Assembly (NCBI GenBank): GCA_963575745.1
Contig: CAUYUJ010014350.1
Coordinates: forward strand, 242,438 to 306,437
DNA: 64,000 nucleotides
Source: Prorocentrum cordatum
Lineage: Eukaryota > Sar > Dinophyceae > Prorocentrales > Prorocentraceae
Direction: 5' to 3'
Shown: positions 42,829 through 52,152 of the stretch, piece after piece
Layout: every line of letters begins with the position of its first letter
Numbering within the stretch: the first letter of the stretch is position 1
The notes under the pieces: generated by a model
Told to the model about the DNA's origin: nothing
What the model saw: the letters and a program-made list of their open reading frames with translations, nothing else
Databases searched by the model: none
Translations under genes and position numbers: made by a program

Positions 42829-43262
42829 TCGCCCCTCCCCTCCCCTCGCCCCTCCCCTCGCCCCTCGCCCCTCCCTTCCCCTCGCCCCTCGCCCCTTCCC
42901 ATCCCCTCGCCCCTCGCCGCTCGCCCCTCGCCCCTCGCCTCGCCCCTCCCCTCGCCCCTCGCCTCGCCCCTCGCCTCGCCCCCTCCCCTCCCCTCGCCCC
43001 TCCCCCTCCCTCCAGTCCCCCTCCCCTCGCCCCTCGCCTCGCCCCCTCCCCTCGCCTCTCGCTCCCGCCCCCTCGCCCCGCCCCTCCCCCCTCGTCCCCT
43101 CCCCCTCGCACCCCTCGCTCCCCTCCCCTCCCCTCGCCCCTCGCCCCTCGCCCTCCCCCCCTCGCCCTCGCCCCTCGCCCCTCGCCTCGCCCCTCGCCCC
43201 TCGCCCTCGCCCCCTCCCCCCGCCCCGCCCCTCCTCCCTCCTTCCCCTCGCCCCTCGCTCCT
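42829..43262. repeat. (CCCCTCG)n heptamer array
   Basis: About 430 bp of CCCCTCG and CCCCTC units, pyrimidine on +. Open in all frames, reading SPLAPRP-like or, on -, GEGRGEGR-like. Not a gene. Confidence 0.95.
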
Positions 43263-43439
43263 CGAGAAGGCCCCTCGCCCCCCTCGGCTTCCCCACCTCC
43301 TCCCCCCCCGCCCGCCCCCCTGGAGCAGCGGGCACCTCCAGGGGATTCGGGGCGACGAGGTGCTGCTCCAGGGCGACCACGTCGGCCTCGCCGCGCGGGG
43401 CCCCGCTCCGCTCCCGCCGCCCCCGCGCCCTTCCAGGGG

Positions 43440-43590
43440 CCCAAGGACACACACACACACACACACACATGCTCACACATGCACACAAATAACATAATCC
43501 CCCATATGTTCCAATGTTTTCGGGGTTTTCGTCTTCCCCCCCGCTTCCCATATTGTTTCCCACATTTTCCGGGGAGTCGACGATTGATTG
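43440..43590. repeat. Dispersed repeat, family T, copy 2
   Basis: A CA run, CACACAAATAACATAATCCC, TTTTCGGGGTTTTCGTCTTC, then GGGGAGTCGACGATTGATTG, matching 14405-14555 in order. Confidence 0.7.
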
Positions 43591-43969
43591 TTCCTTTCCC
43601 TCCTGATCCCTGCCTGTGCACACGCCACACCCAAGAGCCCCTCGGGCGACGACGACAAAAATCGTGACGGTAGGCTCTTCGCTCCTTCTGGGCGGTCAGG
43701 GCCCCTGGGGACCGTCAACAAACGACTCGGGACGAAAGACCGGTCCCGGGGAGTGGGTCCAGGCCTCGGGGGTCGACGAAATGAAAAGATCACGACGTCG
43801 GGGGTCTGGGGACGCAGCCAGGACTGGGACAATTGTCGGACAGGGAGAAGTCGGGGATCTCTGAGATCTGGCTGATCTGGAGGATGCATCGGGCGCCGCG
43901 GCTGTTCCAGAGCGCTCCGGAACGGCTCGTCCCACCTCCCCTCGTCGCGCAGACGCCTCCCTGGGGTCA
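43591..43969. other. Unique spacer, no gene
   Basis: No supported ORF. Confidence 0.4.
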
Positions 43970-44530
43970 TCCAAGGCCCTCCGAGATTTCAAAAACGGCC
44001 CAGTCAGGCCACCAAGGACGACAAGATGGCCCCCCAAGAAGACCCCAAGAGTCGCCAAAAGGGCCCCAAGAGGCTTCCAAGGCAGCAGCAAGTTGGGTAC
44101 GAGGCCCAAAATCATTCGAAACTTCAAGGGTATGATCGGCTTTCGAATATTTAAGGTGTATGAGGCTTCTCGGCCCAAGATGGGTCCACGATGGCTTCGG
44201 AGAGGCCAACAAAAAGAGCCCACAATAGCCCCATGAGGTCCCCCAAAGGCTCCCAGGAGGGCCGAGGACAGCCCGAAGAGGTACCGGAGAATGTCCAAGA
44301 GGCTCAAGGAGGGCCCAAGACAGCCCAAAAAAGCCCCAAGGCGGCCAAAGAACGCCCCGATAAAGCCTTTAGAGAATCCCCAGCTTGCACCCAGAGACTC
44401 CCCAAAGGGGCTCAAGACGGCCCGGTGAAGCCCCAGGACAGCCCAGGAGGGTCCCAGGAGGCCCCCGAGACGGCCCCACAGCGACCCATCACAATGTCCC
44501 AACGCCTCCAAGCAACCCGCCCGCCCTGCC
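43970..44530. repeat. CCCAAGAGGCC array with an AT-rich spacer
   Basis: Degenerate units interrupted once at about 44100-44165 by an AT-richer spacer (CATTCGAAACTTCAAGGG, then TTTCGAATATTTAAGG), the same layout as the arrays at 17, 34 and 62 kb. Confidence 0.8.
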
Positions 44531-45689
44531 AATGAAGGTGAGGCAAGTGGAGGCATGGAGGTACAGCGCTATTTTTCTGCAACATTGGCTGCATCGTGTG
44601 GATCGGGGAATGCTTGCCCGGCGGATCGCTTGATCCCGCCCTGGCCTTCCCCCTGGTCTAGCCCATGCTTTTGCAATGGGCCCCGGGCGGAGGGGCAAAT
44701 ATTCCTAATGGTCTCGCGATCCCCGACAGCTACTGCGTGCAAAGCAAATCGCCCTCGAGCCAGAATGGCCGTGGTCGGGGTCTCGTCCAGTCGTGCTACT
44801 CGGCGGACAAGTTTGCACGCCTCGTGGAGGGTATCTGCCACGGGCTCGGAAGATACGAAATACAGATTTCACATCATCGGGCAACTCTCGGCGAAGCCAC
44901 AACTCAGGGGACGATCACGGCGCCCACAGAGTGAGAGCTCGCGGCGAAGCCACAGCACGAGGGACGTTTATGGCACCCTGGGAGCGTTGAAGTCCCCCAA
45001 ACACGTAAATACACGCCCCGGGGAAGCCCGGACACTTTAATGCAAGTGCATGCCGATGGGGAAGCCTGGACACTTGAGTGCAAATGACTGGGGCCTTAAG
45101 CTGGCTCGGCACGGAAATTGTGTTCACCACACCGCTTCGCCTTGGTTTATCCGAAAGCCCGAAGACGGCCCAGGTAGGCCACAGGAGTCCTCAAGGGGGA
45201 TAGACTGAGAGACGGGAAGGGCCACGTGCTGTTATGGCCTTCTCGGCGGCGCTCGAAGCGTCGCAACACCGACGGCTGCGCTGGGACGGTGGCGGAACTT
45301 GCCGCACACAGGATGGAGGGCGGCTCCTTTTGAAACAGATGGTCTCGCTTGAGACCTCCTCATAAGATCACAACCAGCAATGTGGGATTGCGTTGCAATC
45401 CACAGGTGGAGGGCAACTAATCTTTTATACCGGAGCCCTCGCCTGGCACTTCCTCTGACATTGTGACCTCAACTACGGAGCATGCCGGGTGTCTCATTCT
45501 TTAACGAGACTCGCGTCTGAGTGACAGGCTCACCGGGGGGTCGTCTTTCAAGGAAACGCTTCCCGAAATGAGAAATAGGTTCCTGTAGGGACATATGAGA
45601 CGGGGAATGGGACAGGAAGGTGTGTCGCAGCAGATGAGATGCATCATGGGTTGACTCTGGTCTTCCTCCTCGTCCATCATTATGAGAAT
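44531..45689. other. Unique stretch with two small duplications, no gene
   Basis: A 52-bp-spaced repeat of CGGCGAAGCCACA (44891 and 44943) and a 45-bp-spaced GGGGAAGC repeat (45021 and 45061). Otherwise no gene is supported. Confidence 0.45.
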
Positions 45690-46167
45690 CATCATCAGCG
45701 GCAGCATCAGCATTAGCAACAGCATCATCAGCATCACCACCACTACCACGACATTCCTCCTCTTTCTTTTTCTCATCCCCCTCCTACTCCTCCTCCTCCT
45801 GCTTCTGCTTGTTCCCTCGTCTCCATCCTCGTATTCTCCCTCCTCTCCCTCCTCTTCCTTCTCCTCATACGTCTTCTCCTCCTTTTCCTACTACTCCCAT
45901 CCCCTACGTTTTCTAACCCTCCCTTTACGCCTGCATATGCTGCTGCGCCTGCTCCTCTTCCTCCTCCTCCTCCTCCTCCTCCATCTCCTCCTCCCCATCG
46001 TCCTGATCATTGTCAGAACCAGCATCACCATCAACATCACAATCACCATCACAATCACCATCACCATCACCATCACCGTCAACATCACCATCACCGTCGC
46101 CATCACCATCACAATCACCACCACCATCACCATCACCATCACCATCACCATCACCATCACCACCACC

Positions 46168-46200
<33 letters not shown>

Positions 46201-46709
46201 GTCATCATCATCATCATCATCATCAGCAGCAGCATCATCAGCACAATTATCATCATAATCAGCATCATCATCTCCATCACCATCTCCATCACCATTACCA
46301 TCATAACAACCATCATCATCATCATGATTATCAGCAGCAGCATCACCATCATCATCACCACCAGCATCAACAACATCAACACCAACATCATCAGCATCAT
46401 CATCAGCAGCAGCATCATCATCGTCGTCATCCTCATCCTCATCCTGACCCACCTCCTCATCATCATCATCCTCGTCATCATCATCAACGTCAGCATCAGC
46501 ATCGTCATCATCAACATCATCATCCGCATCCTCACCCTCATCCTCATCATCATCATCATAATCAACATACTCCTCATCCTCATCATCCGTATCATCAGCA
46601 TCCTCATCCTCATCCTCATCCTCATCATCATCATCATCAGCAGCAGCATCATCATCAGCATCATCATCAGCATCATCATCATCATCATCATCATCACCAT
46701 CACCATCAC

Positions 46710-46786
<77 letters not shown>

Positions 46787-46800
46787 GTAGCATCATCACT
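45690..46800. repeat. Long (ATC)n block upstream of the retroelement
   Basis: About 1.1 kb of ATC/ACC/CAG repeats, with a CTC-rich segment at 45775-46000. It ends about 420 bp before the ORF1 start. Long frames across it (up to 735 codons when joined to downstream sequence) are artefacts. Confidence 0.95.
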
Positions 46801-46924
46801 GTCATCACCGTCGTCGTCGTCGTTGTCGTCGTCCCCCTGATTCCCCTGCGCATGTCTTTCCTCCTCCTCTTCCTCCTTCCCTCCTCCTCCTCCAGCTGCC
46901 GTCCCGGCCCGAGGCTTTTGGGTT

Positions 46925-46945
46925 GCAGGTATCCAGGATACCTGC
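46925..46945. other. Perfect 10-bp inverted repeat upstream of ORF1
   Basis: GCAGGTATCC and GGATACCTGC separated by a single A. It lies 277 bp before the chosen ORF1 ATG, in what would be the element's 5' untranslated region. It could be a hairpin or a protein-binding site. No function can be assigned from sequence alone. Confidence 0.6.
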
Positions 46946-47222
46946 GAAGCCTCGCGGGACTCGGCGGCCATACGCGCTCGCCCGCGCCTCTCGCTGGTGG
47001 CGCGCGGGCCGGCCGTGCTGCTGTGCTGCGGCGTGCGCCGCCCCCAGGGTGGGCGGGCGCACGACGGCGCGGGCGCCTGCTTCGCGCAGGGCGCGGCGCC
47101 GACTACGCGTGCGCGAGCCCGCCTGGCACAGGCGCGCTCGCGAGCGGCGCACGCAGTCGCGCACCTTGCTGCGCGTCGCCGCGGCCGCGGCGAGGTTGCG
47201 CGCGCACCACAGCACCGGGCCG

Positions 47223-48977
47223 ATGGCAGGCCGTGCTGGAGGCGGCGGCAAAGGCGGCCAAGGCGGCAAGGGCGGCGGCAAGGGCAGTTCGGGCGGCGGT
47301 GGGAAGGGCGGCGGCCACAGCGGGCAGAGTGGCGGCATTCCCCCGTGGGCCGTGCCGCCGCCGCCGCCCGGATGGTGGTGCCCGTCGTGCGGAGGCCTCA
47401 ACGGCCCGTCGGATTTGCTCTGCCGCACGTGCATGCCCTTGCCCGCCAGCGGGCCGCAGCACGGCGCGGCGGACCACGACAGCGCGGCGGGCGATCGACG
47501 CAGCCAGCCGCGCGACCGCCACCGCCGTGCCTCGGGCTCGCGCCGCCGCAGGCGCTCCAGCCAGACCAGGTCGGCCTCCCGCGTGCGCTTCGCGGAGGCC
47601 GAGGACGACGACGGCGCTGCCAACGAGGGTGGGCACACCTCGGACGGCGGCGACGACGAGCTGCGCAGCCCGGCCCTGGGCATTTTGCCCGCGCTGCCGG
47701 AGGTCGCCAAGGCTCACCCTGCCTGGGTCGAGCAGCCGAGCGATGAGCGTGAGCTTGGGGCTCACCGCCGCTCGCTGCGCCAGATGGCCGCTGCCACTGG
47801 CAAACGCCTCCAGGCCGCGAAGGACCTCGGCATGTCGCCCGAGCAGATGCGCCCTCAGGAAGAGGAATATGCCGTGCAGCTCTGCATGATAATTATCGCT
47901 CGCCCCTCTGGCGTACGATGTGACAGGCAACGGTCGTTTGTCCAGAGAGCGCAGCAGAAGCTTGAGAAAGCTCAGGACGCCGCCGCTGCGGCTCGCGCCG
48001 CCCTGGAGGAGGCGGATGCCAAGGTCCAGCAGAGGTCGGCCGCCGTGGGGAGGGCCAAGACGCTGCTGGAGCAGCTGGAGGCCATGCGCCCGCCGCCTGC
48101 TGCTGCTCCCGAGGCTGCCGACGGAGACGTGCCTATGGGCACGCCCGCTGCAGGCACGCCGCCAGCGATGCCAGGCACCCCGCCCGACACGGCCCCGCCG
48201 ATCGCGGCGCTCGCGGCGCTGCAGGCTGGGCAGCTGGAGCTCGGCCAGGCGCTCGCGGGGCTCAGGGGCTTGCTGACGACGGTCCAGACGGAGATGGCGG
48301 CGATGCGGGCCCAGGGCACTGCGGCGCCGCCTGCTGCCCCCCCGGAGGTCCGCCCGTTCGCTGGCCCGCCGCAGCGCCTTGGGCCTGATGCGGCGCCCAC
48401 TGGCGAGCCTGCAGCGCCTGCGGCTGCGCCTGCGGCGGCGCCGCCGCCTGCGGCGCCTGCGGCTGCCCCTGCCGCCGCGCCTGCGGCGGCCCCCGCAGCG
48501 GCCCCCGCTGGTGCAGCTGCCGCCGCTGGCCCTGGGCAGGGCCCGCCAGCCGCTGCTGCCGACGGGCCGCCCCCCGCGCAGCGCGGGCGCCAGGCCGCAG
48601 GCGCGCGCCCGCGTGCGCGCGGGGCCGACGCCGCGGAGGCGGCGATGGATGCAGCTGACGAGGTGGAGGCGAAGAAGGCCCGTGACGCCGAGGCGCGGAG
48701 GGCCCGACGCGATGCGGAGCGTGCACGCCGCCCGACTGGTCAGCAGGGGCTGCGCGAGGTCATCGCGAGGCAGGAGGGCGTCGAGAGCCATCGTGGCCGC
48801 GGTGCGTTCCCACCGGCGCCTGCTGGACGCGCCGAGCTCGCTCACGAGGCTGGGGCTCCTGATGCTGCTGCCGCTGCCGAACGTCGTCAGCGTCGCAGTC
48901 GCAGCCACAGCCCGCGGCATACGCGTGCTGGAGGTGCCAAGGAATCCGACTCATCTGACCTGTCGGAGCTGGGGTGA
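47223..48977 (+). CDS. Retrotransposon ORF1 (gag-like), RanBP2 zinc finger protein
   Basis: 584 codons ending at TGA 48975-48977. In LINEs the ORF1 product coats the element RNA. After a Gly/Lys/Ser-rich start (MAGRAGGGGKGG), residues 53-70 form C-x2-C-x3-N-x6-C-x2-C, an exact RanBP2-type zinc finger preceded by Trp-Trp; such fingers bind single-stranded RNA. Residues about 240-290 (RAQQKLEKAQDAAAAARAAL, then EEADAKVQQRSAAVGRAKTL) form a coiled coil, suiting multimerisation. About 398-440 is Ala/Pro-rich. The tail is basic with Ser-Arg pairs. The frame is open upstream to 46923, but those residues are Arg-rich noise, so I chose the ATG at 47223. ORF2's leader follows in the same frame after the TGA. 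Confidence 0.8.
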   Translation: MAGRAGGGGKGGQGGKGGGKGSSGGGGKGGGHSGQSGGIPPWAVPPPPPGWWCPSCGGLNGPSDLLCRTCMPLPASGPQHGAADHDSAAGDRRSQPRDRHRRASGSRRRRRSSQTRSASRVRFAEAEDDDGAANEGGHTSDGGDDELRSPALGILPALPEVAKAHPAWVEQPSDERELGAHRRSLRQMAAATGKRLQAAKDLGMSPEQMRPQEEEYAVQLCMIIIARPSGVRCDRQRSFVQRAQQKLEKAQDAAAAARAALEEADAKVQQRSAAVGRAKTLLEQLEAMRPPPAAAPEAADGDVPMGTPAAGTPPAMPGTPPDTAPPIAALAALQAGQLELGQALAGLRGLLTTVQTEMAAMRAQGTAAPPAAPPEVRPFAGPPQRLGPDAAPTGEPAAPAAAPAAAPPPAAPAAAPAAAPAAAPAAAPAGAAAAAGPGQGPPAAAADGPPPAQRGRQAAGARPRARGADAAEAAMDAADEVEAKKARDAEARRARRDAERARRPTGQQGLREVIARQEGVESHRGRGAFPPAPAGRAELAHEAGAPDAAAAAERRQRRSRSHSPRHTRAGGAKESDSSDLSELG

Positions 48978-49296
48978 TGCGACACGCCGGGCAGGCTTCG
49001 GGGAGTGAGATGCCTGAGCCGCGCGTGCTGCCATCTCACAGCCTGCCCGCTGCTGGCCCTCGGCCAGCCACGTCGCCGCGTCCCCGCGCTCGGATGGAGT
49101 CCGAGCCTGAGCAGCCCCGCTGCCCCATTCCCGATTGCAGTGAGCTTGTCAGGCACCTACGCCAGCCCTGGCAATCTAGTGCTTCTCTCTCCCCCGTCTT
49201 TCTCGGGCCGTGCCAGACGGCTGATCACTGTCTATTTCAACCATACCTTCACAGTAGTACGCGTTCGTTTTTTGATACCCACGGAGCCTCCCCCCC
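48978..49296 (+). pseudogene. Probable N-terminal leader of ORF2, out of frame with the rest
   Basis: After the ORF1 stop the same frame stays open to a TGA at 49305-49307. It reads SSPAAPFPIAVSLSGTYASP, then LVLLSPPSFSGRARR, and ends FLIPTEPPP at a C7 run (49290-49296). Moving +1 there joins it to SEDEQVARVEIYTDGSG, the start of RNase H. The diverged copy at 55932-56092 carries the same leader (AAPFPIALLYGTSVSPG) in one frame with the RNase H segment SWAWCVFTAEGYICGI. That supports a single original ORF. No ATG is present between 48978 and 49005 in this frame, so how translation starts is unclear (reinitiation, TGA readthrough, or a lost start). Confidence 0.5.
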
Positions 49297-52152
49297 TCAG
49301 AGGATGAGCAGGTCGCTCGGGTGGAAATATATACCGATGGGTCTGGAGGGTCTCGCCAACAACCCTTGGGAGGGCCACCGTCTTGGGCATGGTGTGTTTT
49401 CACAGTTACTACCTCGGGGCGGTATGTTTGTGAAGGTTACCTGTGTGGGATTGATCCTGATCTCTCCAACTCCGTTGCCAGTCCCTCTGGCGCCGCCGAG
49501 TTTCAAGCAGGCCAGTGGCTGGTGCTATGGTTATTGCAAGCCGACGATAGATCCCACCAGTACCCCATTGTGGTGTACACAGACAACCAGCTCGTGGTGT
49601 CGACGGCGGCAGGTGGGACCAAGTATGCGTCGTGTGGGGACTTTACGTGGCTTTTCGACGGTGCCTTGAAGTTGCTACGTCAGTTTACGACGCTTACCTG
49701 GATGCACATCCTGGGACACAATGCCCACCCGTTAAATGAGCTTGCAGATACCATTGCACGGCTTGCCTCTATGGGCCTGTTGCCGACCGTAGACGCAGAC
49801 TTTCAACCGTGGTCAGTATTGCTCGCCGCTGCTGCCCATGTACCTTGGTTGTGGATGACTGCCAGCTCCAACGTCGGCTCAGGGGTATACCCGAATGTTG
49901 GTGCATGCGAAATGCCGCATCTTGCCCCTCCCTACCTGGACCTTCAGACTGCCTTCTCGCCGCCTGCTGGTCGCAGCCCGAAGAACACGAGTGCGCCTCG
50001 TGATTCCTGTCCCTCAGGTGTGCTGTCCCTGCCTCAGGTCCACTTTGCTGTAGCTAATGTGCTTACGCTACGGCCCCGCAAGAAGGCAGCCAAAGGAAAA
50101 GGCGACAGCAGGATCAGATGCCGCAGCCAAGACGCGGCCGGCCTCAATATGCCTGGCAGAATGCTCGCTCTTGCACATCAGTTCTCGTCTCGCCAGTTGC
50201 ATCCTGTCGGCACTCTTGAGACACGGCTATGCAGGAATGGTTGGACACCAGCAGGGGATTATGTTGTCATCACCGCTGCCGCCGAGGATCGAGGGAAGTT
50301 CGGAGTAGCTTTGTGGGTCAACACGCAGCACGAGTATACACGCGGACACACATTGGCGCGCCGTCATGTACGTGTGCTCAGTTTCTCGTCACGTCACCTA
50401 CTAGTTGCCGTTCGTGCGCCTGGTCTGTGCATTGACGTGTTGGTTGGGCATGCCCCTCACTCCCGTCGGCCACCAGACGAGATCCAAGGATGGTGGGATC
50501 AGGTTGCGTCAGCTCTCTCTGCTCGTGTTCAGCCAGCGCCGTTGCATTGCCTGCTTGATGCGAATGCCACGGTGGGCTCACAGGTGTCAGACTCAGTGGG
50601 TGATGTGGCGGCCGAGGTTGAAAACTTCAACGGAATGTGCTTCCATAAGTTTCTTCGGGATGCCGAGCAATGTGCTGTGTCCACCTTTCTGCCGTCGTAC
50701 TCTGGGGTACACGGCACATGGTTACCGCCTGGGGCCCAGGGTAAAGCACCCCGACGTCGCATCGACTACATTACCACTCCCATCGGACAGCTCACCAGTG
50801 TGTTGCGCCAGGGCGTCGATGTCGATCTCGATCTGTCGCTGCGTCGGGACGACCACTTCGTGGTCACTGCGTACGTGCGTGTGTGCCATGCCGATCGGTA
50901 CGAACCTGCCTTGCTATGGCCTCGGTCTCGCCACGACGTAACGGAGTATGACGACCCCGACTGTCAGCAGGCCTTTGCACAGGCCCTCCAGATGGTACCC
51001 CAGCCCCCGCTCACCATGCATCCGGACGACCATGCTGCACATTTGAATGCGGCCTTGCTTGCGGCGGCTGAGCTAGCCTTCCCGCCGAAAGCGTCAGCGT
51101 CCGGACGCACGCCCCAACATAGCTGGATCTCCCAGGGCTCTCTGGACCTCATGGATCAACGTATGCATGGCCGTCGTGCACTACGATACCTGCGGTCCAA
51201 CTTGCCGCGTCTGCTGCTTGCTACTGCCTTTGTGGCCTGGGCCTCGGACGGGGCCTCTGCGGGCGAATGGTTCTGTCACAGGATGCACTGCTGGAGGTTC
51301 TCATATCGTGACGGGCCCTCCCACCTACTCCTACTACAATGCTGTCGAAGGATTGCACAGGCGACTGACAGCGTCCTAGATGCGACGAAGGCTTTCACGG
51401 TCCCCTTACAGTCGCCCAGCGGGAAAATCAGCCTACCCCCGTTCACGACCGACCATGTCATCGGCTTGCGTTACGTTGGGCGTCTCCCCACCTTGCACGA
51501 GCTGGCTGAGGCCCCCTGGGATCTGCGGTCTGACCTGGATATGATATTGCGGCTTCACCAGGCGTGGTTCGGAGTTTTCTGGGCACTTAATCTGGTCTTC
51601 CTGCGGGGGGCCGCCTACGTCATACAGACATCCACGGGACAAGACTCGGCCTGGCACTGTGCCAACATCGCCAAAGGGGTGCGTACAGCTTGGGACAGAC
51701 GTCAGTTTGCCGAGGCATATGCTGCTCTGCGTCGGATCGGTGCCGGCTCTAAGAGACGTCGATTCGAGCGAGTCCTTCCTGCGTTACAGGATCTTGCAGG
51801 TCAGGCGATCGACTCGGAACGACAGGTTGCACAGCGCTGGCAGCAGCACTTCGCAGGACTCGAACTCGCAGCTACTTTGCCCGTTACAGACGTGCCGACG
51901 TTCGCAGGACACTTTGGGCGTGCCCCCTATGCGCGTATGTCGGCCGAGCCTGTCAACCTGTCTGCTATACCCACCCTCGCCGAGTTCCAGTTCTCGTGCC
52001 GACAGGCGCGACGGTCGGCCCCGGGATGCGATGGCATTGCAGGCGGCCTCTTGAAGGCCCACCCGACACTGATCGCCGAATACTACTACCCTCTCCAGCT
52101 CAAGTTTGCCCTTACACTGGTAGAGCCGATTCAATGGAAAGGTGGTTTTTTT
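49276..52152 (+). CDS. ORF2 part 1: RNase H - APE endonuclease - N-terminal RT
   Basis: Counted from the GTG at 49321. RNase H (residues 1-150): D6 in YTDGSGG, E60, D88 in YTDN, and D143 in the final HILGHNAHPLNELAD motif, so all four acidic residues are present. APE-type endonuclease (about 240-520): N246, E300 in GTLETR, H377 in GHAPHS, D413/N415 in LLDANATVG, D482 in RRIDYI, and D511-H512. This is a complete active site for nicking target DNA. RT begins near 850, with APGCDGIAGG at about 902 and WKGGFF just before the break. Having RNase H ahead of the endonuclease is unusual; most LINEs with RNase H carry it after the RT. A TGA at 49273-49275 closes the frame upstream, and the natural N-terminus is probably the leader in the other frame. 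This frame stays open by chance to 52905, but its protein sense ends at the T7 run. Confidence 0.85.
52146..52152 (+). other. T7 run at the ORF2 frame break; in-phase -1 slippery heptamer
   Basis: The seven T split as T TTT TTT in the incoming frame, the canonical X XXY YYZ pattern. A -1 slip continues in TAT CGG GAT CTT, exactly the frame that carries the rest of the RT (RDLIKSGQADPTQ...). A one-base length error or mutation in the run gives the same result. The break falls inside the RT fingers, so a mutated or mis-sequenced run is likelier than programmed frameshifting. Confidence 0.75.

Noticed and set aside
42503-43667. ORFs of 270-375 codons on both strands
   Set aside because: Frames of the CCCCTCG heptamer array; all six are open because the unit has no stop words.
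46781-46800. TCCGTAGCAT resembling the 5' end of the spliced leader
   Set aside because: Only ten bases and embedded in an ATC array.
45682-47889. A 735-codon + strand ORF
   Set aside because: The first half is ATC/CTC repeat and the second half runs out of frame over ORF1, giving Arg/Ala-rich nonsense.
47103-48920. A 605-codon - strand ORF
   Set aside because: It is the antisense shadow of ORF1. The + strand carries the zinc finger and coiled coil.
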